A stretch of DNA of 64,000 nt from Achromobacter sp. Marseille-Q4962 (GCF_943737005.1 NZ_CALSFU010000006.1:124001-188000); one strand, 5' to 3'; shown: positions 19,875-28,653, counted from the first letter of the stretch. Program-made: numbers and translations. The notes: generated by a model not told the origin, from the sequence alone.

Positions 19875-21311
19875 ATGACCGCCTCCGTACCGCTGCACCC
19901 GAATTTCATCAACGGCCGCTTCGAGCCCGCCGCCCAGTATCTCGACGTCGTCAACCCCGCCAACGGAACGCTGCTGTCGCGCGTGCCGGATTCTTCCGCC
20001 GAACAGGCCGGGCAGGCGCTGGAGGCGGCGCGCGCGGCGCAGAAGGCGTGGGCAGCCCGCCCCGCCATCGAGCGCGCGGGCTACCTGCGCAAGATCGCCC
20101 AGCGCATCCGCGCCAATGCGCCGCAACTGGCCCGCACGATCGTGCAGGAGCAGGGCAAGACCGCGCCGCTGGCCGAGGTGGAGGTCAACTTCACCGCGGA
20201 CTACCTGGACTACATGGCCGAATGGGCCCGCCGCATCGAGGGGGAAATCGTCGCCAGCGACAGGCCGGGCGAGCACATTTTCCTGTTCCGCAAACCCATG
20301 GGCGTGGTGGCCGGCATCCTGCCCTGGAACTTTCCGTTCTTCCTGATTGCGCGCAAGATGGCGCCCGCGCTGGTAACGGGCAACACCATCGTCATCAAGC
20401 CCAGCGAAGAAACGCCGAACAACTGCCACGCCTTCGCCGAGCTGGCGGCGCAGGCCGACCTGCCGGCGGGCGTGTTCAACGTGGTGCATGGCGGCGGCCG
20501 CGTGGGCGCGGCGCTCAGCGCGCATCCCGGCGTGGACATGATCAGCTTCACCGGCAGCGTCGAAACCGGCTCGCGCATCATGGCCGCTGCCGCCGGCAAC
20601 CTCACCAAGCTCAACCTGGAACTGGGCGGCAAGGCGCCGGCCATCGTGCTGGCCGACGCCGACCTCGACCTGGCCGTCAACGCCATCCGCGCCTCGCGCG
20701 TCATCAACACCGGCCAGGTATGCAATTGCGCCGAGCGTGTGTACGTCGAGCGCCGCATCGCCGACGCGTTCATCGACCGCATCGCCTCCGCCATGGCGCA
20801 GACGCGCTTTGGCGACCCTGGCGCCAGCCGGGATCTCGACATGGGACCGCTCATCAACCGGCAGGCGCTGGACAAGGTGGCGGCCAAGGTGGAGGCCGCG
20901 GTGGCGCAGGGCGCCCGAATCGTCACCGGCGGCGCGCGCGCCGACCTCGGCCAGGGCTTCCACTACCTGCCCACCGTGCTGGCCGACTGCCGGGCCGACA
21001 TGCCCATCATGCGCGAAGAGATTTTCGGGCCCGTGCTGCCCATCCAGGTAGTGGACGACCTGGACGAGGCCATCGCCCTGGCCAACGATTGCGAGTACGG
21101 CCTCACGTCGTCCGTGTACACGCGGGACCTGGCCCAGGCCATGCACGCCGTGCGCAACATCGACTTCGGCGAAACCTACATCAACCGCGAGAACTTCGAG
21201 GCCATGCAGGGGTTCCACGCCGGCGTGCGCAAATCCGGCATCGGCGGCGCGGACGGCAAGCATGGGCTGTACGAGTACATGCACACGCAGATGGTCTATC
21301 TGCAAGGCTGA
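19875..21311 (+). CDS. aldA: Lactaldehyde dehydrogenase, AldA type
   Basis: A 478-residue NAD aldehyde dehydrogenase, nearly the length of E. coli AldA (479) and alike along its whole sequence. Shared segments include FTADYLDYMAEWARRIEGEI, GILPWNFPFFLIARKMAPAL, LELGGKAPAIVL (general base Glu), INTGQVCNCAERVYV (catalytic Cys), and the end region INRENFEAMQGFHAGVRKSG. It would oxidise L-lactaldehyde from the RhmA reaction to L-lactate, completing the route from rhamnonate to pyruvate plus lactate. It is the last gene of the cassette and converges on trpE with a 110-base gap. Confidence 0.92.
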   Translation: MTASVPLHPNFINGRFEPAAQYLDVVNPANGTLLSRVPDSSAEQAGQALEAARAAQKAWAARPAIERAGYLRKIAQRIRANAPQLARTIVQEQGKTAPLAEVEVNFTADYLDYMAEWARRIEGEIVASDRPGEHIFLFRKPMGVVAGILPWNFPFFLIARKMAPALVTGNTIVIKPSEETPNNCHAFAELAAQADLPAGVFNVVHGGGRVGAALSAHPGVDMISFTGSVETGSRIMAAAAGNLTKLNLELGGKAPAIVLADADLDLAVNAIRASRVINTGQVCNCAERVYVERRIADAFIDRIASAMAQTRFGDPGASRDLDMGPLINRQALDKVAAKVEAAVAQGARIVTGGARADLGQGFHYLPTVLADCRADMPIMREEIFGPVLPIQVVDDLDEAIALANDCEYGLTSSVYTRDLAQAMHAVRNIDFGETYINRENFEAMQGFHAGVRKSGIGGADGKHGLYEYMHTQMVYLQG

Positions 21312-21421
21312 ACCTGCGCCGGCCCGGCCGCCCGGGCCGCATGGTCCCGCCAGGGATGCGCGGCGCCCGATGCGCGAACCGGCCGAGCGTGATGGAAAGG
21401 CCGCCGGCGGGCAGGCGCGCC

Positions 21422-22942
21422 TCAGATCGGCTCGTCCAGCCCGTGCTGCACCTGTTCGGCGGCGCGCAGCACGGCGCGGGCCTTGGCCTCGGTTTCGGCC
21501 CATTCGGCTTCGGGGTTGGAGTCGGCCACGATGCCGGCGGCGGCTTGCACGTACAGGGTGCCGTCCTTGATGACGCCGGTGCGGATGGCGATGGCCACGT
21601 CCATTTCGCCGCCGTAGCTGAGGTAGCCGGCCGCGCCGCCGTAGATGCCGCGGCGCACGGGCTCGAGCTCGTCGATGATCTTCATGGCCTCGACCTTGGG
21701 CGCGCCGGTGAGCGTGCCGGCGGGGAAGGCCGCGCGCAGCACGTCCATGCTGCTCATGCCCGGGTTCAGGTCGCCGGTGACGTTGGACACCAGGTGCATG
21801 ACGTGCGAGTAGCGCTCGATGACCATGGTGTCGCTGACTTTCACCGAGCCCACCCGCGCCACGCGGCCCACGTCGTTGCGGGCCAGGTCGATCAGCATGA
21901 CGTGCTCGGCGATTTCCTTGGGATCGGCCCGCAGCTCCGCGGCCAGGGCGGCGTCTTCCTCGGGCGTGCCGCCGCGCTTGCGCGTGCCGGCCAGGGGACG
22001 GATGGTGATCTGGGATTTTTCCTCGCCGTTCTCCACCACGCGCTCCTGGCGCACCAGGATCTCCGGCGAGGCGCCCACCACCTGGAAGTCGCCGAAGTTC
22101 CAGAAGTACATATAGGGGGAGGGGTTGAGGGACCGCAGGGCGCGGTAGAGGGAGAGGGGCGAGTCGCGGAAGGGCTTGGCGATGACCTGGCCGATCTGCA
22201 CCTGCATGAGGTCGCCGGCGGCGATGTGTTCCTTGGCCCGGCGCACGGCGGCGAGGTAGTCCTCTTTCTTGAAGTCGCGCCGCTCCTCGGTCTGCATGCT
22301 GGCGTGGCTGTAGGGAATGTCCACGGGGCGGCGCAGGCGGGCGCGCAGGTCGTGCAGGCGCTGCTGGGCGCGGCTGTAGGCCTCGGGCTGGGCAGGGTCG
22401 GCGTACACCATGAGGTAGATGCGGCCGGCCAGGTTGTCGACGATGACCAGCTCGTCCACGTGCATCAGCATCAGGTCGGGCGTGCCGCCTTCCATGCCGG
22501 CGGGAAACGGCTTGACGGCCGGGCCGAGGCAGGGCTCGATGTGGCGCACGGTGTCGTAGCCGAAGTAGCCCGCCAGGCCGCCGCAGAAGCGCGGCATGCC
22601 CGGACGCAGCGCCACCTTGAAGCGGGACTGGTATTGCTCGATGAAGGCCAGCGGGTCGCCCTCGTGGGTTTCGGCGACCTTGCCGTCGACCAGCACTTCG
22701 GTGAGGGTGCCGCTGGCGCGGATCACGGTGCGGGCGGGCAGGCCGATGAACGAGTAGCGGCCGAAGCGCTCGCCGCCCACCACGGATTCCATCAGGCAGG
22801 TCATGCGGCCCGCGTGGGGGCCGGCATGGGCGAGCTTGAGGTAGATGCCCAGGGGAGTGTCCAGGTCGGCGTAGGTTTCCGCCACCAGGGGAATGCGGTT
22901 GTAGCCTTGGGCGGCGAGGGCCTTGAATTCGATTTCGGTCAT
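21422..22942 (-). CDS. trpE: Anthranilate synthase component I
   Basis: TrpE makes anthranilate from chorismate using ammonia from TrpG. The product has 506 residues. The N-terminal feedback region CLMESVVGGERFGRYSF matches the LLES-type Trp-inhibition site. The catalytic domain has RPLAGTRKRGGTPEED, IAEHVMLIDLARNDVGRV, and the C-terminal GTLTGAPKVEAMKIIDELE and AGIVADSNPEAEW. A Trp-rich leader peptide and attenuator precede it. Upstream on the same strand are gph and rpe, the usual Burkholderiales order, but trpG does not follow: the rhm cassette lies in between. Confidence 0.97.
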   Translation of the reverse strand: MTEIEFKALAAQGYNRIPLVAETYADLDTPLGIYLKLAHAGPHAGRMTCLMESVVGGERFGRYSFIGLPARTVIRASGTLTEVLVDGKVAETHEGDPLAFIEQYQSRFKVALRPGMPRFCGGLAGYFGYDTVRHIEPCLGPAVKPFPAGMEGGTPDLMLMHVDELVIVDNLAGRIYLMVYADPAQPEAYSRAQQRLHDLRARLRRPVDIPYSHASMQTEERRDFKKEDYLAAVRRAKEHIAAGDLMQVQIGQVIAKPFRDSPLSLYRALRSLNPSPYMYFWNFGDFQVVGASPEILVRQERVVENGEEKSQITIRPLAGTRKRGGTPEEDAALAAELRADPKEIAEHVMLIDLARNDVGRVARVGSVKVSDTMVIERYSHVMHLVSNVTGDLNPGMSSMDVLRAAFPAGTLTGAPKVEAMKIIDELEPVRRGIYGGAAGYLSYGGEMDVAIAIRTGVIKDGTLYVQAAAGIVADSNPEAEWAETEAKARAVLRAAEQVQHGLDEPI

Positions 22943-22991
22943 GTCGGATCTCGTGGCTTGCTGTGATTTGCGGGGGACCGGGCATGCAACG

Positions 22992-23024
22992 AAAAAGCCC
23001 GGTCCAGGTTGCTGGTTCCGGGCT
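22992..23024 (-). terminator. trp attenuator terminator hairpin
   Basis: On the minus strand AGCCCGG-AA-CCAG-CAAC-CTGG-A-CCGGGCT is followed immediately by TTTTT. This intrinsic terminator lies 50 bases before trpE and 60 bases after the stop of a Trp-rich leader peptide. Upstream AGCGCC/GGCGCT segments can pair with the leader-peptide coding part, giving the usual competing structures of trp attenuation. Hairpin and T tract are directly seen; the switching is inferred from position. Confidence 0.88.
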
Positions 23025-23084
23025 TGGCGCTGTTTCAGACAGCTTCGGCGCTAGGCGGCTATGCGTCCAGGGCCGGGAAGGGAA

Positions 23085-23135
23085 TCATCGCCACCCGGAA
23101 GACAAACGCCACCAGCGCCACGAGGCGCCGAGCAT
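23085..23135 (-). CDS. trpL: trp operon leader peptide
   Basis: A 16-codon frame upstream of trpE encodes MLGASWRWWRLSSGWR, with four Trp codons including a TGG-CGC-TGG-TGG cluster, and stops at TGA. It is followed by the attenuator hairpin at 22992-23024, exactly the arrangement of a ribosome-controlled trp leader. The frame is open further upstream to an ATG at 23159, giving a possible 24-residue version. Neither start has a strong Shine-Dalgarno sequence. Ribosome stalling at the Trp cluster under tryptophan shortage would favour the antiterminator and trpE expression. Confidence 0.82.
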   Translation of the reverse strand: MLGASWRWWRLSSGWR

Positions 23136-23216
23136 CTGGTTCTGGAGGGAAGCGGACATGGATGGTTGCCGTGCGATGTTCGTATGAGGGGGTGCAATGT
23201 GTTCTTGCGGCGCCCG

Positions 23217-23930
23217 TCAGGAGCGCGCCTTGGCGGCGTTGCGGTTCTGGTTCCAGAGCGCAACCCATTGGGCGGCGTCGACAAGCGTGTCAACTATACC
23301 ATCGGCATCCAGTTCCCGCACGTCGCGGCCTTCGTTGTAGCCGTAAGGCACCACCAGCACCTGGGTGCCGGCGCTGCGGCCGGCCTGGGCGTCGTTGATG
23401 GAGTCGCCGATGGTGACCGCCTCGGCGGGCCGCACGCCCAGCAGCTCGCAGGCGTGCAGGATCTGGTCGGGGTCGGGCTTGCGGCGCGGGCAGGTGTCGC
23501 CGCACACCACCGCCTCGAAGAAGCCCGCCAGCCCGGTGCGCTGCAGCAGCGGCAGCGTGAATTCGGTGGGCTTGTTGGTCACGACGGCCAGCTTGAGGTC
23601 CTGGCCGCGCAGATGCTTCAGGCCCTCCAGCACGCCGGGGTAGACCATGGCTTTTTCGCCGTTGACGAGATGGTAGTGACGGTAGAACGCGTCGCGCGCC
23701 CGCGCGAATTCGGGCGGCGCGGGATCGGCGCCTTCCAGGTTGCCGGCCAGGCTGCGGCGCACGAGATTGTCCACGCCCTTGCCCACGAAGGTGGCCACCA
23801 CGTCCTCGCGCAGCGGGGCCATGCCCAGCTCCACGCGCATGGCGTTGGCGGCGAAGGCAAGGTCGGGAATGGAGTCGAGCAGGGTGCCGTCCAGGTCGAG
23901 GAGGGCGGCGCGGAAGACGGTCGTGTGCAT
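23217..23930 (-). CDS. gph: Phosphoglycolate phosphatase
   Basis: A HAD-superfamily phosphatase of 237 residues that removes 2-phosphoglycolate, a by-product of DNA repair and oxidative chemistry. The nucleophile motif AALLDLDGTLLDSIPDLA lies at residues 8-25, motif II is VTNKPTEFT, and the Lys/acidic motifs are KPDP and TIGDSINDAQAG. It starts 2 bases after rpe and lies directly before trpE, the order rpe-gph-trpE found in many beta- and gammaproteobacteria. Confidence 0.95.
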   Translation of the reverse strand: MHTTVFRAALLDLDGTLLDSIPDLAFAANAMRVELGMAPLREDVVATFVGKGVDNLVRRSLAGNLEGADPAPPEFARARDAFYRHYHLVNGEKAMVYPGVLEGLKHLRGQDLKLAVVTNKPTEFTLPLLQRTGLAGFFEAVVCGDTCPRRKPDPDQILHACELLGVRPAEAVTIGDSINDAQAGRSAGTQVLVVPYGYNEGRDVRELDADGIVDTLVDAAQWVALWNQNRNAAKARS

Positions 23931-23932
23931 GG

Positions 23933-24637
23933 TCAGGCCGAGAGGGTTTCGCCCAGGGCGATCTGTTCGCGCATGGACTTGATGATGCCGGCGTAGTCCG
24001 GCTTGCCGAAGATGGCGGAGCCGGCCACGAAGGTGTCGGCGCCGGCGCGGCGGATCTCGGCGATGTTGTCGATTTTCACGCCGCCGTCGACCTGCAGCAG
24101 GATTTCCTGGCCGCCGGCGCGGGTCCAGGCGTCGATGCGGGCGCGGGCCTCGCGCAGCTTGGTCAGGGCCGAGGGCAGGAAGCTCTGGCCGCCGAAGCCC
24201 GGGTTGACCGACATGATGAGCACCAGGTCGATCTTGTCCATGACATAGTCCAGGTAGGAAAGCGGCGTGGCCGGGTTGAACACCAGCCCGGCTTTACAGC
24301 CCTGTTCGCGGATCAGCGACAGCGTGCGGTCCACGTGGCGGCTGGCCTCGGGATGGAAGCTGATGTAGTCGGCGCCGGCCTGGGCGAACATGGGCACCAG
24401 CGGGTCCACCGGCTCGACCATCAGGTGGACGTCGATGGGCACCTCGACGTGCGGGCGGATGGCCGAGCACACCATGGGCCCGATCGTCAGGTTCGGAACG
24501 TAGTGGTTGTCCATGACGTCGAAGTGGATCCAGTCGGCGCCGGCGGCGACGACGTTGCGCACTTCCTCGCCGAGGCGGGCGAAGTCGGCCGACAGGATGC
24601 TGGGAGTGATGCGGGTGGAGGCCTGGGAACGGGACAT
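23933..24637 (-). CDS. rpe: Ribulose-phosphate 3-epimerase
   Basis: Rpe interconverts ribulose-5-phosphate and xylulose-5-phosphate in the pentose phosphate pathway. From the ATG at 24637 ([15 protein letters not shown]) the product has 234 residues. Signatures are [32 protein letters not shown], the metal-site [12 protein letters not shown] and LQVDGGVK, and the phosphate-binding VAGSAIFG. An in-frame ATG at 24661 would add eight residues, but it borders the AT-rich bases at 24661-24676 that look like the promoter, so I prefer 24637. Divergent apaG starts about 160 bases away. Confidence 0.95.
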   Translation of the reverse strand: MSRSQASTRITPSILSADFARLGEEVRNVVAAGADWIHFDVMDNHYVPNLTIGPMVCSAIRPHVEVPIDVHLMVEPVDPLVPMFAQAGADYISFHPEASRHVDRTLSLIREQGCKAGLVFNPATPLSYLDYVMDKIDLVLIMSVNPGFGGQSFLPSALTKLREARARIDAWTRAGGQEILLQVDGGVKIDNIAEIRRAGADTFVAGSAIFGKPDYAGIIKSMREQIALGETLSA

Positions 24638-24799
24638 GATGTTCGGGATCGGGGAGGGCATAATGTGCCATTATTGCAGTTTGAGCCGCAACGCCGGGCA
24701 AGGCTCCGGCCGGCATGTCCGGCAACGGCGCCGGCAACGGCGTCCCGCCTCCGGGGCGCCCCGGGGCCGGCGCCCGCTCCCGTCACCCAGGAAAGGACT

Positions 24800-25174
24800 G
24801 TGAAACCCTACGACCTCAGCGTCTCCGTCACGCCTCGCTACGTCCCCGACCAGTCCGATCCCGGCGAGCACCAGTTCGTCTTTGCCTATACCGTCCGCAT
24901 CACCAACACCGGCGAGCATCCCGCGCAGGTCATCAGCCGGCACTGGATCATCACCGACGGCAACCAGCGCGTGCAGGAAGTCCGCGGCCTGGGCGTGGTG
25001 GGCCAGCAGCCGCTGCTGGCGCCGGGGGAAACGTTCGAATACACCAGCGGCTGTCCGCTGCCCACGCCGGTCGGCACCATGCGCGGCACCTATCATTGCG
25101 TCGGCGAGAACGGCATCCCGTTCGAAGTGCCGATTCCCGAATTCGTCCTGGCCATGCCGCGCACCCTGCACTGA
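24800..25174 (+). CDS. apaG: ApaG protein
   Basis: A 124-residue ApaG, a fibronectin-III-like beta-sandwich protein. The family pattern is complete: YTVRITNTGEHPAQVISRHWIITD, VRGLGVVGQQPLLAPGE, YTSGCPLPTPVGTMRG and a C-terminal IPEFVLAMP. The start is a GTG at 24800 with AGGAAAGGA just upstream. ApaG has been linked to Co/Mg resistance and to diadenosine tetraphosphate metabolism in enterobacteria, but its biochemical role is not settled. Here it precedes mltA by 36 bases and may share its transcript. Confidence 0.95.
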   Translation: MKPYDLSVSVTPRYVPDQSDPGEHQFVFAYTVRITNTGEHPAQVISRHWIITDGNQRVQEVRGLGVVGQQPLLAPGETFEYTSGCPLPTPVGTMRGTYHCVGENGIPFEVPIPEFVLAMPRTLH

Positions 25175-25210
25175 ATGGCCTGTCGCACCCCGTCCGTTCG
25201 TTCATCTTCA

Positions 25211-26503
25211 ATGAAGCGCCTTCTCAGCCTGTCCATGCTGCCGCTCGTGCTGGCGGCGTGTTCCTCCCTGACGGAAATCCCGCCCGAGCCCGGCCAGCCC
25301 GGCCCCGGCGCGCCCGCCGCCGAAGGGCCGCTGGTGGTGCCGCCGCTGTCGGCCCTGCCCGACACCGCGCCGCGCACCCTGGCGGGCCGGTACAAGCCCG
25401 TGAACTGGTCCGAGCTGCCCGGCTGGACCAGCGATGACCTGTCCCGTTTCTGGCCGCTCTTCCTGCGCGACTGCCGCGGCCTGATGCGTCCCACTTCGGG
25501 CAACCTGGCCGCGCCCGCCCGCGCCACGCCGCGGGCCTGGCAGCCGGTCTGTGCGGCCGCGGTCGACCCCGCGCGCGCGCCGGCCCCCGGCGACGGCGCG
25601 GCGGTGCGCCGCTTCCTGCAGACCTACCTGCAGCCCTGGCGTCTGGCGGGAACCGACGGCAAGCCCGCGGTCAATACCGTCACCGGCTACTACGAGCCGC
25701 TGGTGCGCGGTTCGCGCCGGCAGGGCGGGCCCTACCAATGGCCGCTGTACGGCGTGCCGCACGACCTGCTGACCGTCGACCTGGGTTCGGTGTATCCCGA
25801 GCTGGCGGGCAAGCGCGTGCGCGGCAAGCTGGACGGCAAGCGCGTGGTTCCCTACGACACCCGCGCCGCCATCGAATCCTCCAGCCGCCGGCCGCCCGTG
25901 GTGGTCTGGGTAAACGACCCCGTGGACAACTTCTTCCTGCAAGTGCAGGGCTCGGGCCGCGTGCTGCTGACCGACGGCCCCGACGCCGGCTCGACCATCC
26001 GCGTGGCCTACGCCGACCACAACGGCCAGCCCTACGTCTCCATCGGCCGCTGGCTGATCGACCGGGGCGAGCTGCCGCCCGACCAGGCTTCCATGCAGAA
26101 CATCCGCGCCTGGGCGCAGCGCAATCCCCGGCGCGTGCAGGAAATGCTGAACGCCAATCCGGCCGTGGTGTTTTTCCGCGAAGAAGCGGTGACGGACCCC
26201 GAGCTCGGACCCAAGGGCGCCTACGGCATCCCGCTGGCGCCGCAGCGCTCGGTGGCCGTGGACACCAGCTTCGTGCCCCTGGGCACGCCGGTGTTCCTGT
26301 CCACCACGTATCCCGCGTCCGACCGTCCGCTGCAGCGACTGGTGCTGGCGCAGGACACCGGCACGGCCATCCGCGGCGCGGCGCGCGCCGACTTCTATTG
26401 GGGCTACGGCGACGAGGCCGGCCAGATGGCCGGGCGCATGAAGCAGCGCGGCCAGATGTGGCTGCTGTGGCCCAGGCAGGCAGGGGAGCCTTCTGCAAGA
26501 TGA
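25211..26503 (+). CDS. mltA: Membrane-bound lytic murein transglycosylase A
   Basis: A 430-residue outer-membrane lipoprotein that cleaves peptidoglycan with 1,6-anhydro ring formation. The signal peptide MKRLLSLSMLPLVLAACSS has a clear lipobox (LAAC, lipid Cys 17). The catalytic domain includes TGYYEPLVRGSR, GSGRVLLTDG, the double-psi barrel VAVDTSFVPLGTPVFL and, at its end, LVLAQDTGTAIRGAARADFYWGYGD with the catalytic Asp. The start at 25211 is preferred over an in-frame ATG at 25175 because it begins a proper lipoprotein signal. The stop overlaps the next start (ATGA). Confidence 0.95.
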   Translation: MKRLLSLSMLPLVLAACSSLTEIPPEPGQPGPGAPAAEGPLVVPPLSALPDTAPRTLAGRYKPVNWSELPGWTSDDLSRFWPLFLRDCRGLMRPTSGNLAAPARATPRAWQPVCAAAVDPARAPAPGDGAAVRRFLQTYLQPWRLAGTDGKPAVNTVTGYYEPLVRGSRRQGGPYQWPLYGVPHDLLTVDLGSVYPELAGKRVRGKLDGKRVVPYDTRAAIESSSRRPPVVVWVNDPVDNFFLQVQGSGRVLLTDGPDAGSTIRVAYADHNGQPYVSIGRWLIDRGELPPDQASMQNIRAWAQRNPRRVQEMLNANPAVVFFREEAVTDPELGPKGAYGIPLAPQRSVAVDTSFVPLGTPVFLSTTYPASDRPLQRLVLAQDTGTAIRGAARADFYWGYGDEAGQMAGRMKQRGQMWLLWPRQAGEPSAR

Positions 26504-27669
26504 ACTACCAGATCGTCGTCTGCGGCGCCGGCATCGTCGGCCTGTCCACCGCCCTGGCGCTCGCCCGCCGGGGCCAGCGCGTCGCCGTGCTGGCCCCGCG
26601 CGCGGCCGTGCCGCCGGCCGACCCCAACCAGTACCATCCGCGCGTCTATGCGATTTCGCCGGCCAGCCAGCGCTTCCTGGCCGGGCTGGGCGTCTGGGAC
26701 GCCCTGCCCGCCGCCCGGATCGCGTCCGTGCAATCCATGGAAATCCATGGCGACGGCGACGGCCTGGTGCGCCTGAACGCCTGGCAGGCGGCGCTGCCCC
26801 AACTGGCCTGGATCGTCGAATCCGGCGAGATCGAGCGGGTGCTGATCCAGGCCGTGCGCATGTTCGGCATCCCGTGGCTGGAAGACCGCTGCGCGGGCTA
26901 TGCCGAAGGCGCCGTCGAAACCGCGAATTCGGGCCGCATCGAGGCCGAGCTTTTCGTCGGCGCGGACGGCGCGGCCTCGCCGCTGCGCGAGGCCGCGGGG
27001 CTGAAGCACGAGGCGGTGTCGTATGAAGACACGGGCCTGGTGGCTCACCTCGACGCCGGGCGGCCGCACCAGGGCGCGGCCATCCAGTGGTTCCGCGACG
27101 ACGGCGTGCTGGCGCTGCTGCCCATGCCCGACACGGCCGGCGGTCCGCAGGTTTCCATGGTGTGGTCCATGCGCAGCGCCCTGGCCGCCGAATTGCTGGC
27201 CCTGCCGGCCGATGCCCAGCGCGCCCGCCTCGAAACCCTGCTGGAGCAGGCCACGCACGGACGCCTGGGCGGGCTGCGGGTGCGCAGCCCGTTGCATGGG
27301 TTTCCGCTCACACTCGAGCGCGCGCAGATGGCGGCGCCCGGCATCGCCCTGGCGGGCGACGCCGCCCACCGCCTGCATCCGCTGGCCGGGCAGGGGTTGA
27401 ACCTGGGCCTGGGCGACGTGGAGGCGCTGGCGCGCATCGTGGCCGGGCGCGAACCCTACCGCAAGGCGGGCGACCTGCGGGTGCTGCACCGATACCAGCG
27501 CGCGCGCGCCGAGCCCGTGCTCGCCATGCGGCTGGCCACCGACGGGTTGCACAAGCTGTTCGGCTCCCGGGCTGCGCCGCTGGCCTGGCTGCGCAACGCC
27601 GGCATGCACTGGGTCGAGCAGGCGCCGTTCGTCAAGCGCCGGCTCATCGCGGGCGCTTCGGCTAACTGA
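26500..27669 (+). CDS. FAD-dependent UbiH/VisC-type hydroxylase
   Basis: A 389-residue flavoprotein monooxygenase of the UbiH/UbiF/VisC group, likely acting in ubiquinone ring hydroxylation. The FAD-binding GXGXXG motif CGAGIVGLSTALALARRG is at residues 8-25, the family motif VGADGAASPLREAAG is near residue 154, and the second FAD motif ALAGDAAHRLHPLAGQGLNLGL is near residue 285. Which ring position it serves cannot be told. It is coupled to mltA by an ATGA overlap, an unusual partner but the tightest link in this block. A 16-bp tandem repeat begins in its stop codon. Confidence 0.88.
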   Translation: MNYQIVVCGAGIVGLSTALALARRGQRVAVLAPRAAVPPADPNQYHPRVYAISPASQRFLAGLGVWDALPAARIASVQSMEIHGDGDGLVRLNAWQAALPQLAWIVESGEIERVLIQAVRMFGIPWLEDRCAGYAEGAVETANSGRIEAELFVGADGAASPLREAAGLKHEAVSYEDTGLVAHLDAGRPHQGAAIQWFRDDGVLALLPMPDTAGGPQVSMVWSMRSALAAELLALPADAQRARLETLLEQATHGRLGGLRVRSPLHGFPLTLERAQMAAPGIALAGDAAHRLHPLAGQGLNLGLGDVEALARIVAGREPYRKAGDLRVLHRYQRARAEPVLAMRLATDGLHKLFGSRAAPLAWLRNAGMHWVEQAPFVKRRLIAGASAN

Positions 27670-27722
27670 GGCGGACCGCGGGCGAGGCGGACCGCGGGCG
27701 AGGCGGACCGCGGGCGAGGCGG
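27668..27722 (+). repeat. 16-bp tandem repeat after the UbiH-type gene
   Basis: Three exact copies of GAGGCGGACCGCGGGC (27668-27683, 27684-27699, 27700-27715) are followed by a partial fourth (GAGGCGG). The first copy overlaps the last two bases of the preceding stop codon. The array fills much of the gap before dsbC. It is probably a slippage-generated tract; no function is evident. Confidence 0.9.
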
Positions 27723-27791
27723 CCGGCGACGGCGATTCCGCGGATCGGTTACGCTTGCCTGCGGAACACCGCAATACGTACAGGAGCTTGC

Positions 27792-28592
27792 ATGAAACCG
27801 CGCATTTCTTCCCTGCTGGCGGCCAGCCTCATTGCGGCCGCCGCCGCCGCGCCGTTTCCGGCCGCGCAGGCGGCCGGGGAGGACAAGGTCTATTCCACCA
27901 CCCAGGCCCCCGCGTCCCGCGACGCCAAGAGCGTCTCCACTTCGCAGGTCGCCCCGGCCGATCCGGCGAGCGAGGCCGTCAAGGAGCGGCTCGGCCAGCG
28001 CTTTCCGGGCATGGCGGTGACGGCCGTGCGCCGCACGCCCTACGGGCTTTTCGAAGTGCAGCTGGGCATGGACCTGATCTACACCGACGAGAAAGTCACC
28101 TGGGTCATGGACGGCACCCTCATCGACGCCATGACGCGCCGCGACGTGACCCGCGAGTCGCTGGAACGGCTGTCGGCGGTGTCCTTCGCCGACCTGCCCC
28201 TGGACCTGGCCATCAAGCAGGTCAAGGGCAACGGCGCGCGCAAAGTGGCCATTTTCGAGGATCCGAACTGCGGCTACTGCAAGCAGTTGCGCAAGACGCT
28301 CGAAGACGTGAGCGACGTCACCATCTACACGTTCCTCTACCCCATTCTTTCGCCCGACTCCAAGACGAAGGTGCGCGACGTGTGGTGTGCCGACAACCCT
28401 GGCCAGGCCTGGGACGACTGGATGCTGCGCGGCAAGCGTCCCGCCACGGCCCAGTGCGACGCGCCCGAGGACAAGCTGCTGGCCCTGGGCCAGCGGCTCA
28501 TGGTGCGCGGCACGCCCACGCTGTTTTTCGCCGACGGATCGCGCGTGAGCGGCGCGCTGCCGCTGGACCAGATCAAGGCGCGTTTGAACTGA
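27792..28592 (+). CDS. dsbC: Periplasmic disulfide isomerase DsbC
   Basis: DsbC repairs wrong disulfides in periplasmic proteins. The product has 266 residues, with a signal peptide ending near AAQA (residues 1-27), an N-terminal dimerisation domain (residues about 55-125) and a thioredoxin-fold domain. The active site is EDPNCGYCKQLRK (CGYC), and a second Cys pair (WCADN and QCDA) matches the structural disulfide of DsbC. The cis-proline is in RGTPTLFFADG. It stands alone between the UbiH-type gene and a dehydrogenase gene, with its own leader. Confidence 0.94.
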   Translation: MKPRISSLLAASLIAAAAAAPFPAAQAAGEDKVYSTTQAPASRDAKSVSTSQVAPADPASEAVKERLGQRFPGMAVTAVRRTPYGLFEVQLGMDLIYTDEKVTWVMDGTLIDAMTRRDVTRESLERLSAVSFADLPLDLAIKQVKGNGARKVAIFEDPNCGYCKQLRKTLEDVSDVTIYTFLYPILSPDSKTKVRDVWCADNPGQAWDDWMLRGKRPATAQCDAPEDKLLALGQRLMVRGTPTLFFADGSRVSGALPLDQIKARLN

Positions 28593-28653
28593 CCGGCGCG
28601 CGGAGCCGGCCAGGGCGGCTGGCGGGCAAGGGCCGGCTTTCCTGGAGACAGCA

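Noticed and set aside
19851-22985. A 1044-codon minus-strand frame across aldA and trpE
   Set aside because: It is antisense to aldA and out of frame with trpE, with low-complexity Arg/Gly/Ala content. Both real genes are fully conserved.
23160-23216. Promoter of the trp leader
   Set aside because: A TTGCAC near 23195 is visible on the minus strand, but no -10 at proper spacing, so I do not list a promoter.
27668-27722. CRISPR array
   Set aside because: The copies are directly adjacent without spacers, and no cas gene is present. The same holds for the arrays at 4837 and 36821.
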